Shown one piece after another: positions 1 through 11,800 of a stretch of DNA of 64,000 bases; the first letter of the stretch is position 1; the number at the start of each line of letters is the position of its first letter. The notes beneath the pieces were generated by a model that was given only the letters and a program-made list of their open reading frames with translations, searched no databases and was not told where the DNA came from. Source of the DNA: Toxonevra muliebris (lineage: Eukaryota > Arthropoda > Insecta > Diptera > Pallopteridae); NCBI GenBank assembly GCA_963691655.1, contig OY829328.1:27299890-27363889 (forward strand). Direction: 5' to 3'. A program made the translations under genes and the position numbers.

Positions 1-65
1 ATCTGGGTTAATATTTAATTATGCAATTAATTATAACAAACTACAATGATTTATTCTTATAAAAG

Positions 66-2362
66 ACGTGCCGCCATCATCGATGAAACTGGCGTAATGA
101 CCCTACTTGAGCTGGATGATAACCGTGAGTCACAGCTGAACTTTAATCGGGTAGAACGTAAAGATGTATGGGCAATTTGCTGGGCTAAAGATAATCCGTT
201 ATTGCTTGCACTTATGGAGAAAACACGTATGTATGTATTTCGTGGTAATGATCCCGAGGAGCCGATATCTTGTTCAGGATATATATGCACCTTTGAAGAT
301 TTAGAAATCACAAGCGTTTTACTCGACGACATTATAAGTGGTGATGAGACACAAAATCCTATAACCCATTTAATTCAACTGCGCGTCAAGTCCTTGAGAG
401 ACACCGATGACTTGCTTCAGCATGTTGGCTTAGAAGATGCTAAGCAATTCATCGAGGATAATCCACATCCGCGTTTATGGCGTTTACTTGCTGAGGCCGC
501 CCTAAAGAAATTAGAATTGGAAACAGCTGAAAATGCGTTTGTGCGTTGCGCCAATTATCCTGGTATACAGTTGATAAAACGCTTGCGTAACATACCCTCA
601 GCAACGTTGCAAAAGGCCGAGGTGTCGGCTTTTTATGGTGAGTTCGAAGAGGCGGAGAAACTGTACATGGATGCTGATCGAAGGTAAGTGAATGAAGCTT
701 AGTTTGTTTGTTTATGTATGTACATTAAATGCTGATCTCTAATAATTTAGAGACCTGGCTATTAACTTGCGCATTACGCTGTGTGATTGGTTTCGGGCTG
801 TGCAACTTTATCGCATGGGCACAGGAGTTTCCGATCAGCAAATGGAAATTGCTTGGCGAGAAATTGGCAATCATTTCGCAAATTTACGTTCATGGTGAGT
901 GTATACTTTTTATTTTAAGTATTTAAAGCTTTGCTTATAATTTCTTATAAAGGGAGAGCGCCAAAGAATATTACGAGAAAGCTCATCATATTGAAGGACT
1001 AATGGATGCACTATACCATTTGGAACAATTTGATGAATTGGAGGAGTGCATACAAAAATTACCGGAGAAAAGTCCACTACTTTCAAAAATTGCAGAAATG
1101 CTCGCATCAGTAGGTGGGTATTCGTTTATGCATAGGGGATTTTAAATTCATTCAACGTGCAGACTAAAACAGATTAAAACTATCTTTACTACGCAGGAAT
1201 GTGCTCTGAAGCAGTTGTAGCCTATCTAAAACTAGGCGATCCCAAAGCTGCTGTGAATACATGCGTAAATTTACGCCAATGGGGACAAGCGGTGGAATTA
1301 GCACAAAAATTCCGAATGCCACAAGTTGGTGTGCTTCTCAGCAAGCACGCTACACACTTACTAAAAGAAAATCGTCTGCCAGAAGCAATCGAATTACAAA
1401 AGAAAGCGGGACGTTATCTAGATGCAGCACGTTTATTGGCAAAATTAGCTGAACGTGAAATTGAAAAGGGGTCGAATTTACTGCGTATTAAAAAACTCTA
1501 TGTGCTCGCTGGACTTTTGGCAGAGGAACATTTAAAAATCTTCAACACTGACAACATTGGCTACAACATGGATCGTAATTCATTATTTGATGCTATGAGT
1601 CCAGAAGATGCCAGCATAGTTGAACATATCTGGCATTCGGCGGAGGCGTATCATTTTATGTGAGTGGTTCATTTGAAATTTAAAAATTATAATCTTTAAA
1701 TATAATCTGAAATAATATTTAGGTTACTCGCGCAACGACAATTACGTTTTGGTATCGTACATAGCGCTGTTATAACTGCTTTGCGGTTGCGTGAATATGA
1801 GGATGTTCTGAAAATCGAAGACATTTACAGCTTGTTAGCTTTAGCCAGCTGCGCTGATCGTTCTTTTGGTATAATCGTGTATTACTTTGTCATACAATAA
1901 CATTAATTTGATATTTATTTTCATTAGGCACTTGCTCAAAGGCATTTATCAAATTAGAATCATTAAATTTGTTACCTGAAAAAAGCCAGCACGAATATGA
2001 AGAGCTTGCTGTGAGCATATTTGCCAAGAATGAGCCAGTCGATAATAAAGTTGACATGGTATTGTGCTATTCATGTAATACTGCTGTAGCCGATTGGTAT
2101 GTGATAACAGTTTGCAATTTTAGAGCAATATATTTATTTTAGCCATTAATTAAATATTTTTTTCTCAAGTTTACCTGCTTGTTCAATGTGCGGTGCACGC
2201 TTTCCACCGTGCATTTCTTCTGGGAAACCCATTACACAACCCACGAGTAATATTTGGATTTGTGGCACATGCCACCATTGTGCGTCACCAATGGAAATAA
2301 CACGGCATCGCACATGCCCACTTTGCCACAGTTTGATCCTTTCAATGACTATGGAGATTTAA
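66..2362 (+). CDS. WDR35: WDR35 / IFT121 (intraflagellar transport protein), C-terminal part, cut by window start
   Basis: This is a peripheral subunit of intraflagellar transport complex A, needed for retrograde transport and membrane-protein entry in cilia (Drosophila Oseg4). Exons read by eye: 66-683, 751-894, 953-1113, 1197-1659, 1723-1868, 1928-2096 and 2170-2362, all joined by GT-AG introns that keep the frame. The N-terminal WD40 propellers lie outside the window; an in-frame stop at 34-36 and an AG at 64-65 suggest an exon starts near 66. Family hallmarks are visible: EKTRMYVFR, DPEEPI, SGYICTFEDLEI, QFIEDNPHPRLWRLLAEAAL, then TPR-like helices and a C-terminal Cys/His-rich zinc-binding end (CSMCGARF, CGTCHHC, CPLCHSL). 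The stop is TAA at 2360-2362, with an ATTAAA signal at 2389-2394. Identification is confident; the exact first base of the first exon is not. Confidence 0.93.
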
Positions 2363-2939
2363 ATAGTATAAATACTATACCTTGAACAATTAAAGTACGT
2401 TTTTCAAACATGATCGAAGAACTATGGTGCCATACCTATGTATTATTGCAATGATTTGAGCAAAATTTTATAGAATTCGTTTGATTAATGTTATAAAGTA
2501 AAAATTGTAGTAACCTAAATTGCCAAAGATATTTAATTTTTACGACTGGGTCAACCCATATTTTCAGAAAACAAGCTAAATTCGATAAGCAAAACAAATT
2601 TATTTATTCGTATTGGTTTCTTCGTCGGGTGGGATACAAAAAACCTTTTTTTTTTGAGGTATGTGAACTTCTTAAAATTAGCCAAAGACTAATTGCTGTA
2701 AAATAATGAATCTGTCAAAAATATAGTCAACAATTTCCCTTAAGCTTAAAATAATTACTTTTACATGAACTTAGTTAACCAAGAAAACCATCTCGTCAAG
2801 AAGATCGCAAAATTCTTGGATCCTTTCATGTTATAAAAGATATAAAAGACGAGTTACAGCCTCAAATTTCGGCTTATTTCTCGGAAGGATAGCAAAAAAA
2901 AAAGTGTGTCTCTACTAGAAAAACTAAATATTTCTCCTT

Positions 2940-3365
2940 TTAAATTTTACAAATAACAGCGTTAATTGGTATGGAGTTGAAGGAGCCAAAAATGGAAAGA
3001 TAAATTATGGACTGATAAACTGAAGATTAAACTGTTTAGTAATGATGGCAGGGACTATTAGGGGAACTTAATCCGCTCTACGCAAAAGGGCCATAAAGCA
3101 TGGAAAAGGAAACATTAAAATTGGGATGCTTTTTCTGATGCGGAGTTGGTCCAATTTACATGAAAGATGGCAAGTATGTTGAGAAAGCATGCGTTCGAAA
3201 TTGGTTTCGCAACAAGATAATGACCCAATAACAAAAACTTTTGTTAGCAATAAAAATATCTACTTAATTCACTGAGCATCGCAATCGTCTGATTTAAGCT
3301 CCTTACAACATCTATGGGGTGATCTAAAAAGGTTCACCGGAAAATATCCCATCAAAAATAAAGCA
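2940..3365 (+). mobile_element. Tc1-like transposase relic (decayed)
   Basis: Conceptual translation in shifting frames gives Tc1 transposase pieces in the right order: a WTDKLKIKLFSNDGRDY-like block, a block around CFSDAELVQ, then QDNDPITKTF, then a SQSSDL..LQHLWGDLKR block. Stops and frameshifts break it throughout, so it cannot make a working transposase. Terminal inverted repeats were not identified, so the limits cover only the recognisable coding part. Confidence 0.75.
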
Positions 3366-3389
3366 TAGGTATGGCAGTTTGTGCAGTGA

Positions 3390-3660
3390 GGTTAGGTTTG
3401 AAGTGGTAGGCAAATACCTCACAGTCAGAGCAGGCTGACTGTCTGAATAAATAATTATTCGCAGATCATTTGCGTTGCCCACGAGACTTTCAGATGCCAT
3501 ATATATTGCCTCTATTTCAGCATGAAAAACACTACAACTTTTGGGACGCTTAAAACATTTTTCGGTATTAGTACTGAGCACAAAAAACGCTGCACCTATA
3601 CTGCATTCAGCTCTGGTGGTATCAGTATAGATGTTTATTATGTTGGCTGCATCAAAAGAC
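3390..3660 (-). mobile_element. Non-LTR retrotransposon RNase H domain fragment
   Basis: On the minus strand an open stretch reads as RNase H: IYTD (first catalytic Asp), then FHAEIEAIYMASESL (catalytic Glu) and IIIYSDSQPALT (second Asp). This order is typical of the RNase H of Jockey/I-type ORF2 proteins. It is a fragment without RT or a 3' tail, directly downstream of the Tc1 relic. Confidence 0.7.
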
Positions 3661-5238
3661 CTTTAAAATTTGTTCGTCATTGCTAATGTTACAGCACTGA
3701 GCATATAAAGACATAGAGACTTCAAACAGCCAAAAAAGTTGTTCCACTAAAAACTTGTAGCCTGGCTCCCAATCATACTACGAAGCATACCAAACACAAT
3801 ATTGTGTTTGTTTCATGTCAATGTTCCTCATAGTTGTCATTTGAATTTATCAATCATTCTGTTTTAGACTGCTGAAGTATATGAATGGTGGTGGAGTATG
3901 TGTGCAGCATTGCATTATTTGAATTGGAATTGGAATATGTATGTTGTTTCATTTCAGTATGTGTGTGTGTTTGCGTAGGAATAAATAAATGATTTTATAT
4001 TTTAGAAGTTTTGTCTTTTCTCTTGTGAACACAGTAGCTCTTCATGATCGTATTTACACTTGTAAATGCGGAATATAGGGAACATTTTTCTATTGAAAAT
4101 GATTTTGAGAAACATAAAATTGATGAGCAATATTGGGTTATTATGCAACTACAATTTCCTTTCAGTATATGATCATAGTAGGATGTAACATCTCTTATAT
4201 TTTAGAATATTTCTAACCAGTATTGTTCTAAATTTAGAAATTAACTAATTATTCTGTGAATGAAAATAAGTAATTGAAGTAAAATTAATATTTGTATGTA
4301 CCATTAAGGATAACATTTGTTAACTTTCTGGAGTTTTTGTTCATTATCCAGTGTCAAAAACGACAGCCCAAAAAAAAAAAAAAAAAAAAAAAAAATTTGT
4401 ATTCCTGGTATTACATAACTGTTAAACGAATCAAAAGTTTATATAAATATTTATGTTTTTCATAAAGATTGCATTTGAAGAAGCTATTTCTTAGTAGTGT
4501 TGGTATATTTTTAAAAGTATTAACATTTGAGGCAAAACGTACAATGTACATCATACAAAATTAGTGTTACATAGATGTTAAGATGCTTCTAAAAATGAAA
4601 CTTCGATTATTTTATAAGGATCTGTCGTGAGCTGGATTTGTATTTTTATGGTAACATTTTTCATTTGGTTACTTTTTGTCAAAACAAAAGATAATGAAAA
4701 TGACCCCATGTCAGACAACATAATTTTTAACCTAAAAACGATATTGTTAAAGAAAACTAATGTTGGATTATGTGTGAAGTGTTTCGTAAAATACCATTCA
4801 AAATAAATAAGAATATATTTTTTTTTAATATTTATGAATTATGTTTTGTTATTAGCCACTTTGTACATGTATTCTACTAGCGTTGCCATACGGACACATG
4901 CCGTCTAAGAAATCAGTTGAATGATCACAGTCAAAAATTTAATTAACGCCATTTAGGATTTTTTTTAAAATTTTGGCCATGTTGGTTGGCATATTTTATT
5001 CTGAGAGATAACGGGTTAACTTTCCTAATTGCGAATACATTTTTTGCAAAAATTTATAATCAAGTTTTTAGTTTTTTAAGATCTGCTGACTTAAAATACA
5101 ATTTTCTGCTACTTTTATTTTATACCTTTTAGCTTACATGCAGTTAGTGTTTTCTTAATTCTGATCGTCAATGTATGTATAAATATAATAAATATATACA
5201 CTAGTGCTTACATTGTGAAATAATGTTGGCATGTGGTT
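3661..5238. other. Gene-free stretch with a 26-base poly(A) run
   Basis: I see no coding exon here. An uninterrupted run of 26 A lies at 4370-4395. The 3' UTR of the minus-strand zinc-finger gene A probably enters from the right, because an AATAAA on the minus strand sits at 5114-5119, about 120 bases past its stop. Confidence 0.5.
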
Positions 5239-7251
5239 TCAATATAATTTATCATTACTATTGCTATAATTATTAGATGCAGCCTCTGCAATAAAATCAT
5301 CGCTTAATTGTTGCTGTGAGCTACCACGCTTCGTTTTACGCCAGATTTCCCATTCCACTGGATGTGCCTTCTTTTTGTGTGAATGCATATTTGCATTTGA
5401 ATTAAAGGTTTTATAACAAAATGGGCATTTATAGAGAGTTTCTCCAGTATGTTGAGCCATGTGTTCCTGTAGCGTAGAAATGGTGCAAAACGTGAGAAAC
5501 TTTTAAATATATGGATTTGTATTGTTTTCATTACCTTTAACGATATCGCCTTTTTAAATGTTTTATTACAATCTCCACAAGTGAATTCCGTGCTTTTGTG
5601 TGTATAATTAATATGACTTCTAAGTGATCTGCGATTTTTGCATATCTTTCCACATTCATCGCAAGTAAAAATCTTCCCCTCATCATTATGACGTCGCAAA
5701 TGCTCTTTTAGATTGTCTGCATCTTTTAGCCAACTATCACAATTAGGTCGTGGGCATTTTACGCGTGGCCCACTATCTTCAAAATGAAGACGAACATGCT
5801 TTTCAAAGGCTTGTTTATCACGTATTTCCTTAGCGCATACATGACATACATTCGTGGCTCTAGTGTGACGCATATTTATATGGATTTGTAGCAAATGTTC
5901 GCTGGCAAAACTGTAATTTAAACAAATATCAGAAAAAAAACATTATTTTTTTTACGTTCTACACACGCTTTTGGTTGTGGACATTTATCACACATGAATT
6001 TTCGCTCATTTATTGGTACATGCGATGGCTTATGCAATTCTAAAATATAGCGACGCGAAAATTTTTTTGGGCACTGATCGCATGTAAACTTTAGTTCTTC
6101 TTCGGGTGCATGATTTGCCAACATGTGACTTCGCAGCACAGAACCATCGGAGAAAACTTTCTGACAATCTTCGCACCTTAACGTAAAATTGTTAAAGAAA
6201 ATATATGAATTTGAAAGGCATAAGTGTTGAAGGAATTTCAATTGCATACTTAAAATATTCGGGATTTTCATGTTTGTATGCGTGCTGAACCACCAAAAAT
6301 CGTTTGCTCAATTTTTTATTACAGCACATAACATATGGCTTTACACTCTTATGCTGTAAACGAAAATGTGTGCCCATTGCTATAAAATCTTCTCCCACAA
6401 AGGCGCATAAATCGCAACCCATAGGAATGTGTTTTCTGATAATTTCATCATCATGTGGGGAGGCTTGTTGACGCTTTTGAGGCGTACTTTTAGAGGCCTT
6501 TTTGACCTTGTCTTCAGCTAAGTTATTTTCAAATTCAGCATCTTGCTGTTGTCTTTTTCTGCTGCTTCTTTTGGTAACCGTACATGGAATGTTAATCACC
6601 CTCCGTTTTCGTGTTTTAGGATCTGCAAGGATTTTACTGATTACTTAGCAATACTATCATTTTCGTTTTATGAATTTTACCTTTACTTTCTCTTTGATCC
6701 TTTTTAACACTTTCCAGTATTTCACCATTTCCATCAAGTTCCGTTTCTAAGCAACCGAACACATCCGTATCATACAAAGGATTGGCAAGATCATCGTCTG
6801 ATGCATTTGCTTGCTCAGCTTCTTTTTCGGTTAATAAAATTTGTTCGGGCCAATTTTCCAATGATTCCTCTTTAATATTGACATGGGCCACCAAATCTAC
6901 TGAATCCTCTGTTTTGCATTCACCTTTAACAGATCCTCTGCTGGTGGTTAACTTGAAATGTGCTTGTTCAACAGTTACATAAAATGTATGGAAATTGTTA
7001 ATTTTCAGCCAACAGCATCGACAAATAATTGGGGATGTGGAAATTTCATTTTCTGCAAACTTAAATTAAAGAAAGAAAGCACATAAGATATTATATGACC
7101 TCTTAGTTTATCGAAATACAATAAAACCATCAACCTCTAAAAACAAAAAGTGTTGCCTCAATATATAAGCAATATTTTGTTGTTCGCCGTTGACATCAAA
7201 TATTTTTAGCGGAGATTCGAGAGCTTCTTGCAGACAAACACTACAATTCAT
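5239..7251 (-). CDS. Grauzone-like ZAD-C2H2 zinc-finger transcription factor, paralog A
   Basis: Predicted nuclear DNA-binding protein of 560 residues. Exons on the minus strand: 7135-7251, 6681-7059, 6250-6622, 5967-6176, 5535-5910 and 5239-5466; all junctions keep the frame. It starts with a ZAD domain split by intron 1 (CSVC, then ICRCCW), which in this family serves dimerisation. An acidic linker with IKEESLENW follows, then a basic patch, then ten C2H2 units, the second degenerate ([10 protein letters not shown]). One finger is split by intron 4 between CDKC and its histidine helix. The fingers around [16 protein letters not shown] and the tail [15 protein letters not shown] match the tephritid/Drosophila grauzone-like group. 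Drosophila grauzone activates cortex in oogenesis; whether this copy does so is unknown. It has three sister genes to the right in the same orientation. Confidence 0.88.
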
Positions 7252-7360
7252 ATTTAAATAAGTTGTTTTGTTAGAAAGTTGTGATTTGTATTATAATAAG
7301 AAAACAAATAAGTTGTTGCAAAAAAAAAAACAAATCCCACAAATGTTTTTTCTTAAAAGC

Positions 7361-7420
7361 AGAGTCGTATGACGTAGTAGTGTACTCCACGGTGCCGACG
7401 CGGCTAGCCGATCGTTTACG
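7361..7420 (-). promoter_or_regulatory. Putative promoter region of zinc-finger gene A
   Basis: Upstream of the gene A start, the plus-strand AGAGTC at 7361-7366 corresponds to the AGAGTT found at a similar distance in genes B, C and D. The block starting GGCTAGCCGATCG near 7402 resembles GGTTAGCTGATCG near 15239 upstream of gene B. The TATA-like part of B and C is not preserved here. Assignment is inference from paralog comparison. Confidence 0.4.
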
Positions 7421-7470
7421 CCGTTGGAAAAGTCAGAAACCCTTTCATTTCAAATTATAATAAAATGCCT

Positions 7471-8050
7471 ACATTCATTACACTGTGCAACACAATTTCG
7501 AATTCAGCAAAACGAATATGATAGGTGAGAAGTACAGAGGTTGGCCATATTATTATACTCAAGCAAAAAATATATTTTTTTCATGTATAGGTGATAAAAT
7601 AAAATAAATACCTTGATTGTAAGATTAATGTATTAATTTTTTATTTTTTAGTTTAACGTTGTGTTGTACAATCATTTCATATTTGGTGAATCTACCTTTA
7701 GTTTTTATTACGGCTTGAATGCAACGAGCATGCTTTAAATGCATGTTCGGCTGCTTTCTTCAGTTTTAGAGTGTTGTGCCATACTCTGGTGACATTATCA
7801 ATTAATTTTCTTTTATTTCTAATTATTTTATCTTTGGAAACAGGCGTAATATCTAATCAATAAACACAGAAATAAAACTATTCATACATTGTTTTATTAA
7901 TTTCAACCTCGAAATTAACACACTGTGAAACATTTTTGTTTTTGAGTATAATAATATTGCCATCCTCTGTACTTGGCTTAACAATAAAAACCTCATGTAA
8001 GAGTGCGCCGTAAATCTTGGTTGGGCGTACGGTAAAGCCTCAAGAATTTA
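7471..8050 (-). repeat. Dispersed repeat, copy 1 (split by a Tc1-like insertion)
   Basis: The two flanks of the insertion at 7535-7969 together match an uninterrupted copy at about 23965-24095: the shared ACACTGTGCAACACAATTTC block, then AAGTACTTG, TAACAATAAAAAC and TCTTGGTTGGGCGT. On the minus strand both copies can be read in one frame ending in a conserved FEIVLHSV peptide, so the repeat may come from a coding part of a transposon. The parent element was not recognised. Confidence 0.6.
7535..7969 (-). mobile_element. Internally deleted Tc1-like element with TA target duplication
   Basis: The 435-bp element is bounded by near-perfect inverted repeats: CAGAGGTTGGCCATATTA at the left, and at the right the complement of CAGAGGATGGCAATATTA, each continuing with TTATACTCAA. 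A TA lies on each side (7533-7534 and 7970-7971). On the minus strand it keeps the end of a Tc1 transposase (RCIQAVIKTKGRFTKY) and parts of the preceding helix; the catalytic core is gone, so it is non-autonomous. Removing it restores the host repeat as seen in its other copy, which dates the insertion after that repeat dispersed. Confidence 0.85.
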
Positions 8051-8337
8051 CAATCAAGAAAATTTATTGCACAATTTTTGCATTTATTTATTATTATTTA
8101 TTACTAATTTATTAGAAGAAAAAACAATAAATTTCACAATTTATTAGATTTGTTGAAGAAAAAACAAACGAATTTTTATGAAAACGACAGGTGGAAATGT
8201 AAACAAATATCTGTCAACACACTGTAGCCAATCAGATCACTGCATGGGGTCTGGTGTGACGTACATGCGTAGTGTTAATTCGATACCCACATAGTGTACT
8301 CATTACTTTTATCTAATAAAAGTATCGATGATACCTA

Positions 8338-8560
8338 AGATGTTATCACTGCTGTTGTGGAGTATGGTAGTAGACGAACTACTTGTAGAACTAGCCAATA
8401 CTGGGTTAACAGTCTAGGGGTACGCTGATGACATTGTATTAGTCTGTAGGGGCAAAATCGAAAATACTCTATGTGATTTAATTCAAATGGGCCTGAAGGT
8501 AACAAAAAGATGGTGTGATAAGGTGGGCTGAATGTTAACCCAGCGTAAACCACCATCATA
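8338..8560 (+). mobile_element. Non-LTR retrotransposon reverse transcriptase fragment
   Basis: The plus strand reads LSPLLWSMVVDELL, then a TAG stop, then GYADDIVLVCRG with the RT catalytic YADD box, then LIQMGLKVTKRWCDKVGLNV. These are palm-domain blocks of Jockey-like RT in correct order. No other part of the element is next to it; it is a dead fragment. Confidence 0.8.
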
Positions 8561-8611
8561 CCATTTACAAGGAAATACAAACTTAAACATCTTAAAACTA
8601 TTAGTTTGAAT

Positions 8612-8659
8612 GAGAAATTTTATTTTGTTCTCTAAAGAGAACAAAATAAAATTTATCTC
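8612..8659. repeat. Near-perfect hairpin
   Basis: An inverted repeat with arms ATTTTATTTTGTTCTCT and AGAGAACAAAATAAAAT and a two-base loop. The pairing continues outward to GAGAA/TTATCTC with one mismatch or bulge. It could be a tip-to-tip junction of a foldback-type element or a cruciform-prone site. No gene lies nearby. Confidence 0.7.
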
Positions 8660-8744
8660 GATGTTTATTATTTATTACTTTCGAATTGTTAATTCAATTA
8701 CACAGTGCACTATGGGGCCAAATCCATATTTAGCTGGCTCATTT

Positions 8745-8990
8745 GCTCACGGGGTCATTAGTAATCACTGCATGGAAAATTATAACGATTGGACTATTGC
8801 CACACCTACCTCCCATACAAATGAAACCGCATTGTAGATATGATCATGAAATTTTATATAGGTCGGGTTATTACCAAGGCCACCTCCCATATATGTTAAA
8901 TCTTTTATTCAGTATAACTTGGAACCTATTGCAGATATAGTGATGGCATTGCATATGCTGGTAAATATTAACATATTCATATATCAAGGT
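8745..8990. repeat. Dispersed repeat shared with 58563-58905
   Basis: Two blocks match the distant copy in the same order: GTCATTAGTAATCACTGCAT with the following AAAATTATAAC, and GTAGATATGATCATGAAATT with the following TTATATA. The phrase GATTGGACTATTGCCACACC also has a counterpart there. No coding potential or terminal repeats are clear; probably a transposon fragment of unknown class. Confidence 0.55.
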
Positions 8991-9052
8991 ATAAATTAGT
9001 GATGCACCGATTACTTACAAAAAAAAAAATCATATTAGGCCAATTTTATTAA

Positions 9053-11114
9053 CCCTCTACCGTCCAAGACCGCCTACAGACGGGCAATAGCAAAACTGAA
9101 ATAAATTGCTGGTTAAACACCATTATGTATCAACCGCTATACAAATTTTTTTTAGCAAATATTGCAGTTATTCATTGCTTTTTATTTGGAATTGTTATCT
9201 TCTTTCATTTTGAAGTTATTATCAGGTGAATTCAAAATTTCGTGTAAAGTGAACGCAATAAAGAAAAAGTAAAATTAATGAAATTCAATATTAAAAAGAA
9301 TTTTAAATTCGTTGTAAAATCGAATAAAAAAATATTGGTAAGTGCAATGCAGTGTATATTTTATTATTTTTGTATTCATTTTGAAATATAAAAGAAACTT
9401 GTGATAGTAGAAGCCTCCGAGTGCACACCGTCTATAGGAGGGCATTATCGTTACGTAGTATTATTTTTTTAGTACTGCAAAAAAAATTCGATCCCGATTT
9501 TGTGCTTCCTTTGAAAGATGAAGCACATTGTGAAACAGTTATGGAATCATCACCACCACGCCAAGCGCTGCCAGGAATTCGAGTGATTCTTAATTCTGCA
9601 CCTGTCGCGACTTCCAATAGATCAGTTGAACATGAAGCGCCAGAAGTGGTTGATCCACAAATAGCACGATCTGAAGCTGAAGTGCTTAAATAATTATGAA
9701 AGACACGACCACCAAAACGCCCACGGTCACTATTACCTACATACGATGATACCTGACCAGAATCAGTACCAGACAATGGCGGTTTCACTGGTTCAGGTGA
9801 ATTTTATATAATTTCAAAACTAAAGAAATCTATGAATGATTTCCGAGAAATTGAATGTCCTCAAGTCATAAGCGAATACAACTGTCATATGGGCGGAATA
9901 GACTTAATGGATAGGTTACTCGGCAGATACCACGTCCGCGCGAAAACTAACAGTCAAAATATTCGCCTATTTTATCATTTTATTGATATGTCAATTGTGA
10001 ATGCTTATTTATTGTATCGAAAGATACATGCTAATCCAAGTATTTAGAGATTGCTGTGTTTCGTGCAGAAGTGGCTGATGTTTTATGCAAGTATGTATGT
10101 AAAACAAAACGCTCCCTTGGTAGACCACCTTTAGCCTTACAAAATTAGAATTTGGAAAGCTCGGTTGGTGAGAAATCATATCGTCTGCTTGTGAACGTTC
10201 AATATGATGGCTATAATCACCTTCCTATAATCTTTGGTCGGTCAAAGAAAAAACTTGCAAATTAGAAACACAAACAATGTGCACCAAATGCAACATTCAT
10301 TTGCAGCCAAAAGGAAATTGTTTTATGGAGTTCCACGTCAAATAATATTCTTTAATAAAATAAATAAACAATATTACCAAAAAAAATTTTACGCTCAATA
10401 AAAAACAAAAAAATAAATGAATGAATTCAATAAAATTTAATGAGAGTTGTAGCGAGCCCTATTAAATATTATATTTTTTTATTCATTTACTCACGCATTG
10501 TATTAATTTATTCGCCATCAGTGTAAACTCTCAATTTACTAATCTCATAAGAAATGTACTAAGAACAGTTAAATACATATTTGGAATTATTTATTTATTT
10601 TGGTTCTCTCAATTTTACCTAATGTAATGTATATACTCAAAGGGTAACTTAATTTTTTAATCATATATAAGGTCATGCTCGATTGTGCTAAGATTCATTC
10701 CAATCGAGACGTCAAGAAATAAAGATCATTAAATCTTTCACTCGCTATTTTTTTTTTTTTCGCCCTCTTCAAATTGCAGTCGGCAAATAAGACTGAAGAA
10801 GACATTTTTGGCTCTTCAGGCTAGTTGCTAGACTTTTCGAAATTGTTATATAAAAGTTGTGAGGACAGGTCTAGTCGCTTAAGCTTAATGACCTGGACCA
10901 CTGTAAATCCTACCATCGACAATAATATGCCTCTACAGAGTCATTTTTTATCCACTAACCGATAATGACCGCCTAGAGGCGGGCTATCTGTTTTCATACC
11001 TGGAGGGTTTGCATGAAGTAAAATTGAAAAACGGGCTTCGGGTTCGTGTTCAGCACCCCAAAAATACAATGTTTTGGATTCCTATTTAGAAAAGAAAAAT
11101 TGGTCGGTAGAGGG
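9053..11114 (+). mobile_element. piggyBac-family element, internally deleted
   Basis: Flanked by TTAA at 9049-9052 and 11115-11118, with matching 10-base termini CCCTCTACCG and CGGTAGAGGG, as expected for piggyBac. Inner copies of an ACCG(C/A)C-rich motif lie near both ends. Inside, 9421-9693 may be the transposase N-terminus. 9832-10047 encodes a clear C-terminal catalytic part (NCHMGGIDLMDRLLGRY, then LFYHFIDMSIVNAYLLYR). Near 10277-10345 an end rich in Cys (CTKCNIHLQPKGNC, then MEFHVK) matches the family's terminal zinc-binding domain. The central region with the first catalytic Asp residues is missing and stops separate the pieces, so it cannot transpose by itself. Confidence 0.88.
9832..10047 (+). 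pseudogene. piggyBac transposase fragment (last catalytic block)
   Basis: An open stretch of 71 residues with GGIDLMD, the block holding the third catalytic Asp of piggyBac transposases, followed by the conserved LFYHFIDMSIVNAYLLYR helix. Upstream pieces are out of frame or deleted, so it is a remnant rather than a domesticated gene. Confidence 0.85.
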
Positions 11115-11800
11115 TTAAGTGATATTGAAAAAAAAAGAAATGTACCATTTTTAGTTTTTAAATACTAAAAAAGCAAAATGGAGTAAAAACAATAATTTGT
11201 AAAATTAATTGTTGATAAAAGGATAATACCTACAAAAACGTCAAATTTAAGCAGAGATGCGTTTTTATTGACACGGGATGCACATTATTCTTCTTTTTTT
11301 TATTTATTGCTTTATTGAGTTGTCCTATTGATGAAATTTTTCCGGGCTGGAACCTGTGGCTGAAACTTTGCATCGTACCTCGTAATTGTCGATCAAAGCG
11401 CTAACTGAACCACCCAAGCAAACCTACTTTCGTTGAAATTTGTTTCTTTTATTCCTACAATGTTTGTAGCATTAGTTACTGTCTTTTTCTTGCATTAATG
11501 AGTAAGACATACAAAATTGAATGATTCAACGTAGGCCATATCGGCGTTCAGGCAGAATCCACTAAGAACACTTTTTTAATTTCTGAGATGAAGTTAGTTT
11601 ATGCAGTGCATAGTGCGCTACGAATACAGGCAAAACTTAAAAAGTTAACAGGTTGATACATACATTTGTATACGTTTCAACTGGATCATCAAAAATCGAA
11701 TTATAGAAACTAATTAATACGGATCCAATTAAAAAAGTTAATTTGGACTAAATGATTTCTGTTTGAGCGGCGACGTAATAAAATTTTGAAATTGCCTTCT

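Noticed and set aside
57..332. Minus-strand open frame opposite WDR35
   Set aside because: Shadow of the clearly recognisable WDR35 exon on the plus strand.
4370..4395. 26-base A run as the tail of a processed pseudogene
   Set aside because: No gene-like or retrotransposon coding sequence and no target duplication are seen upstream of it.
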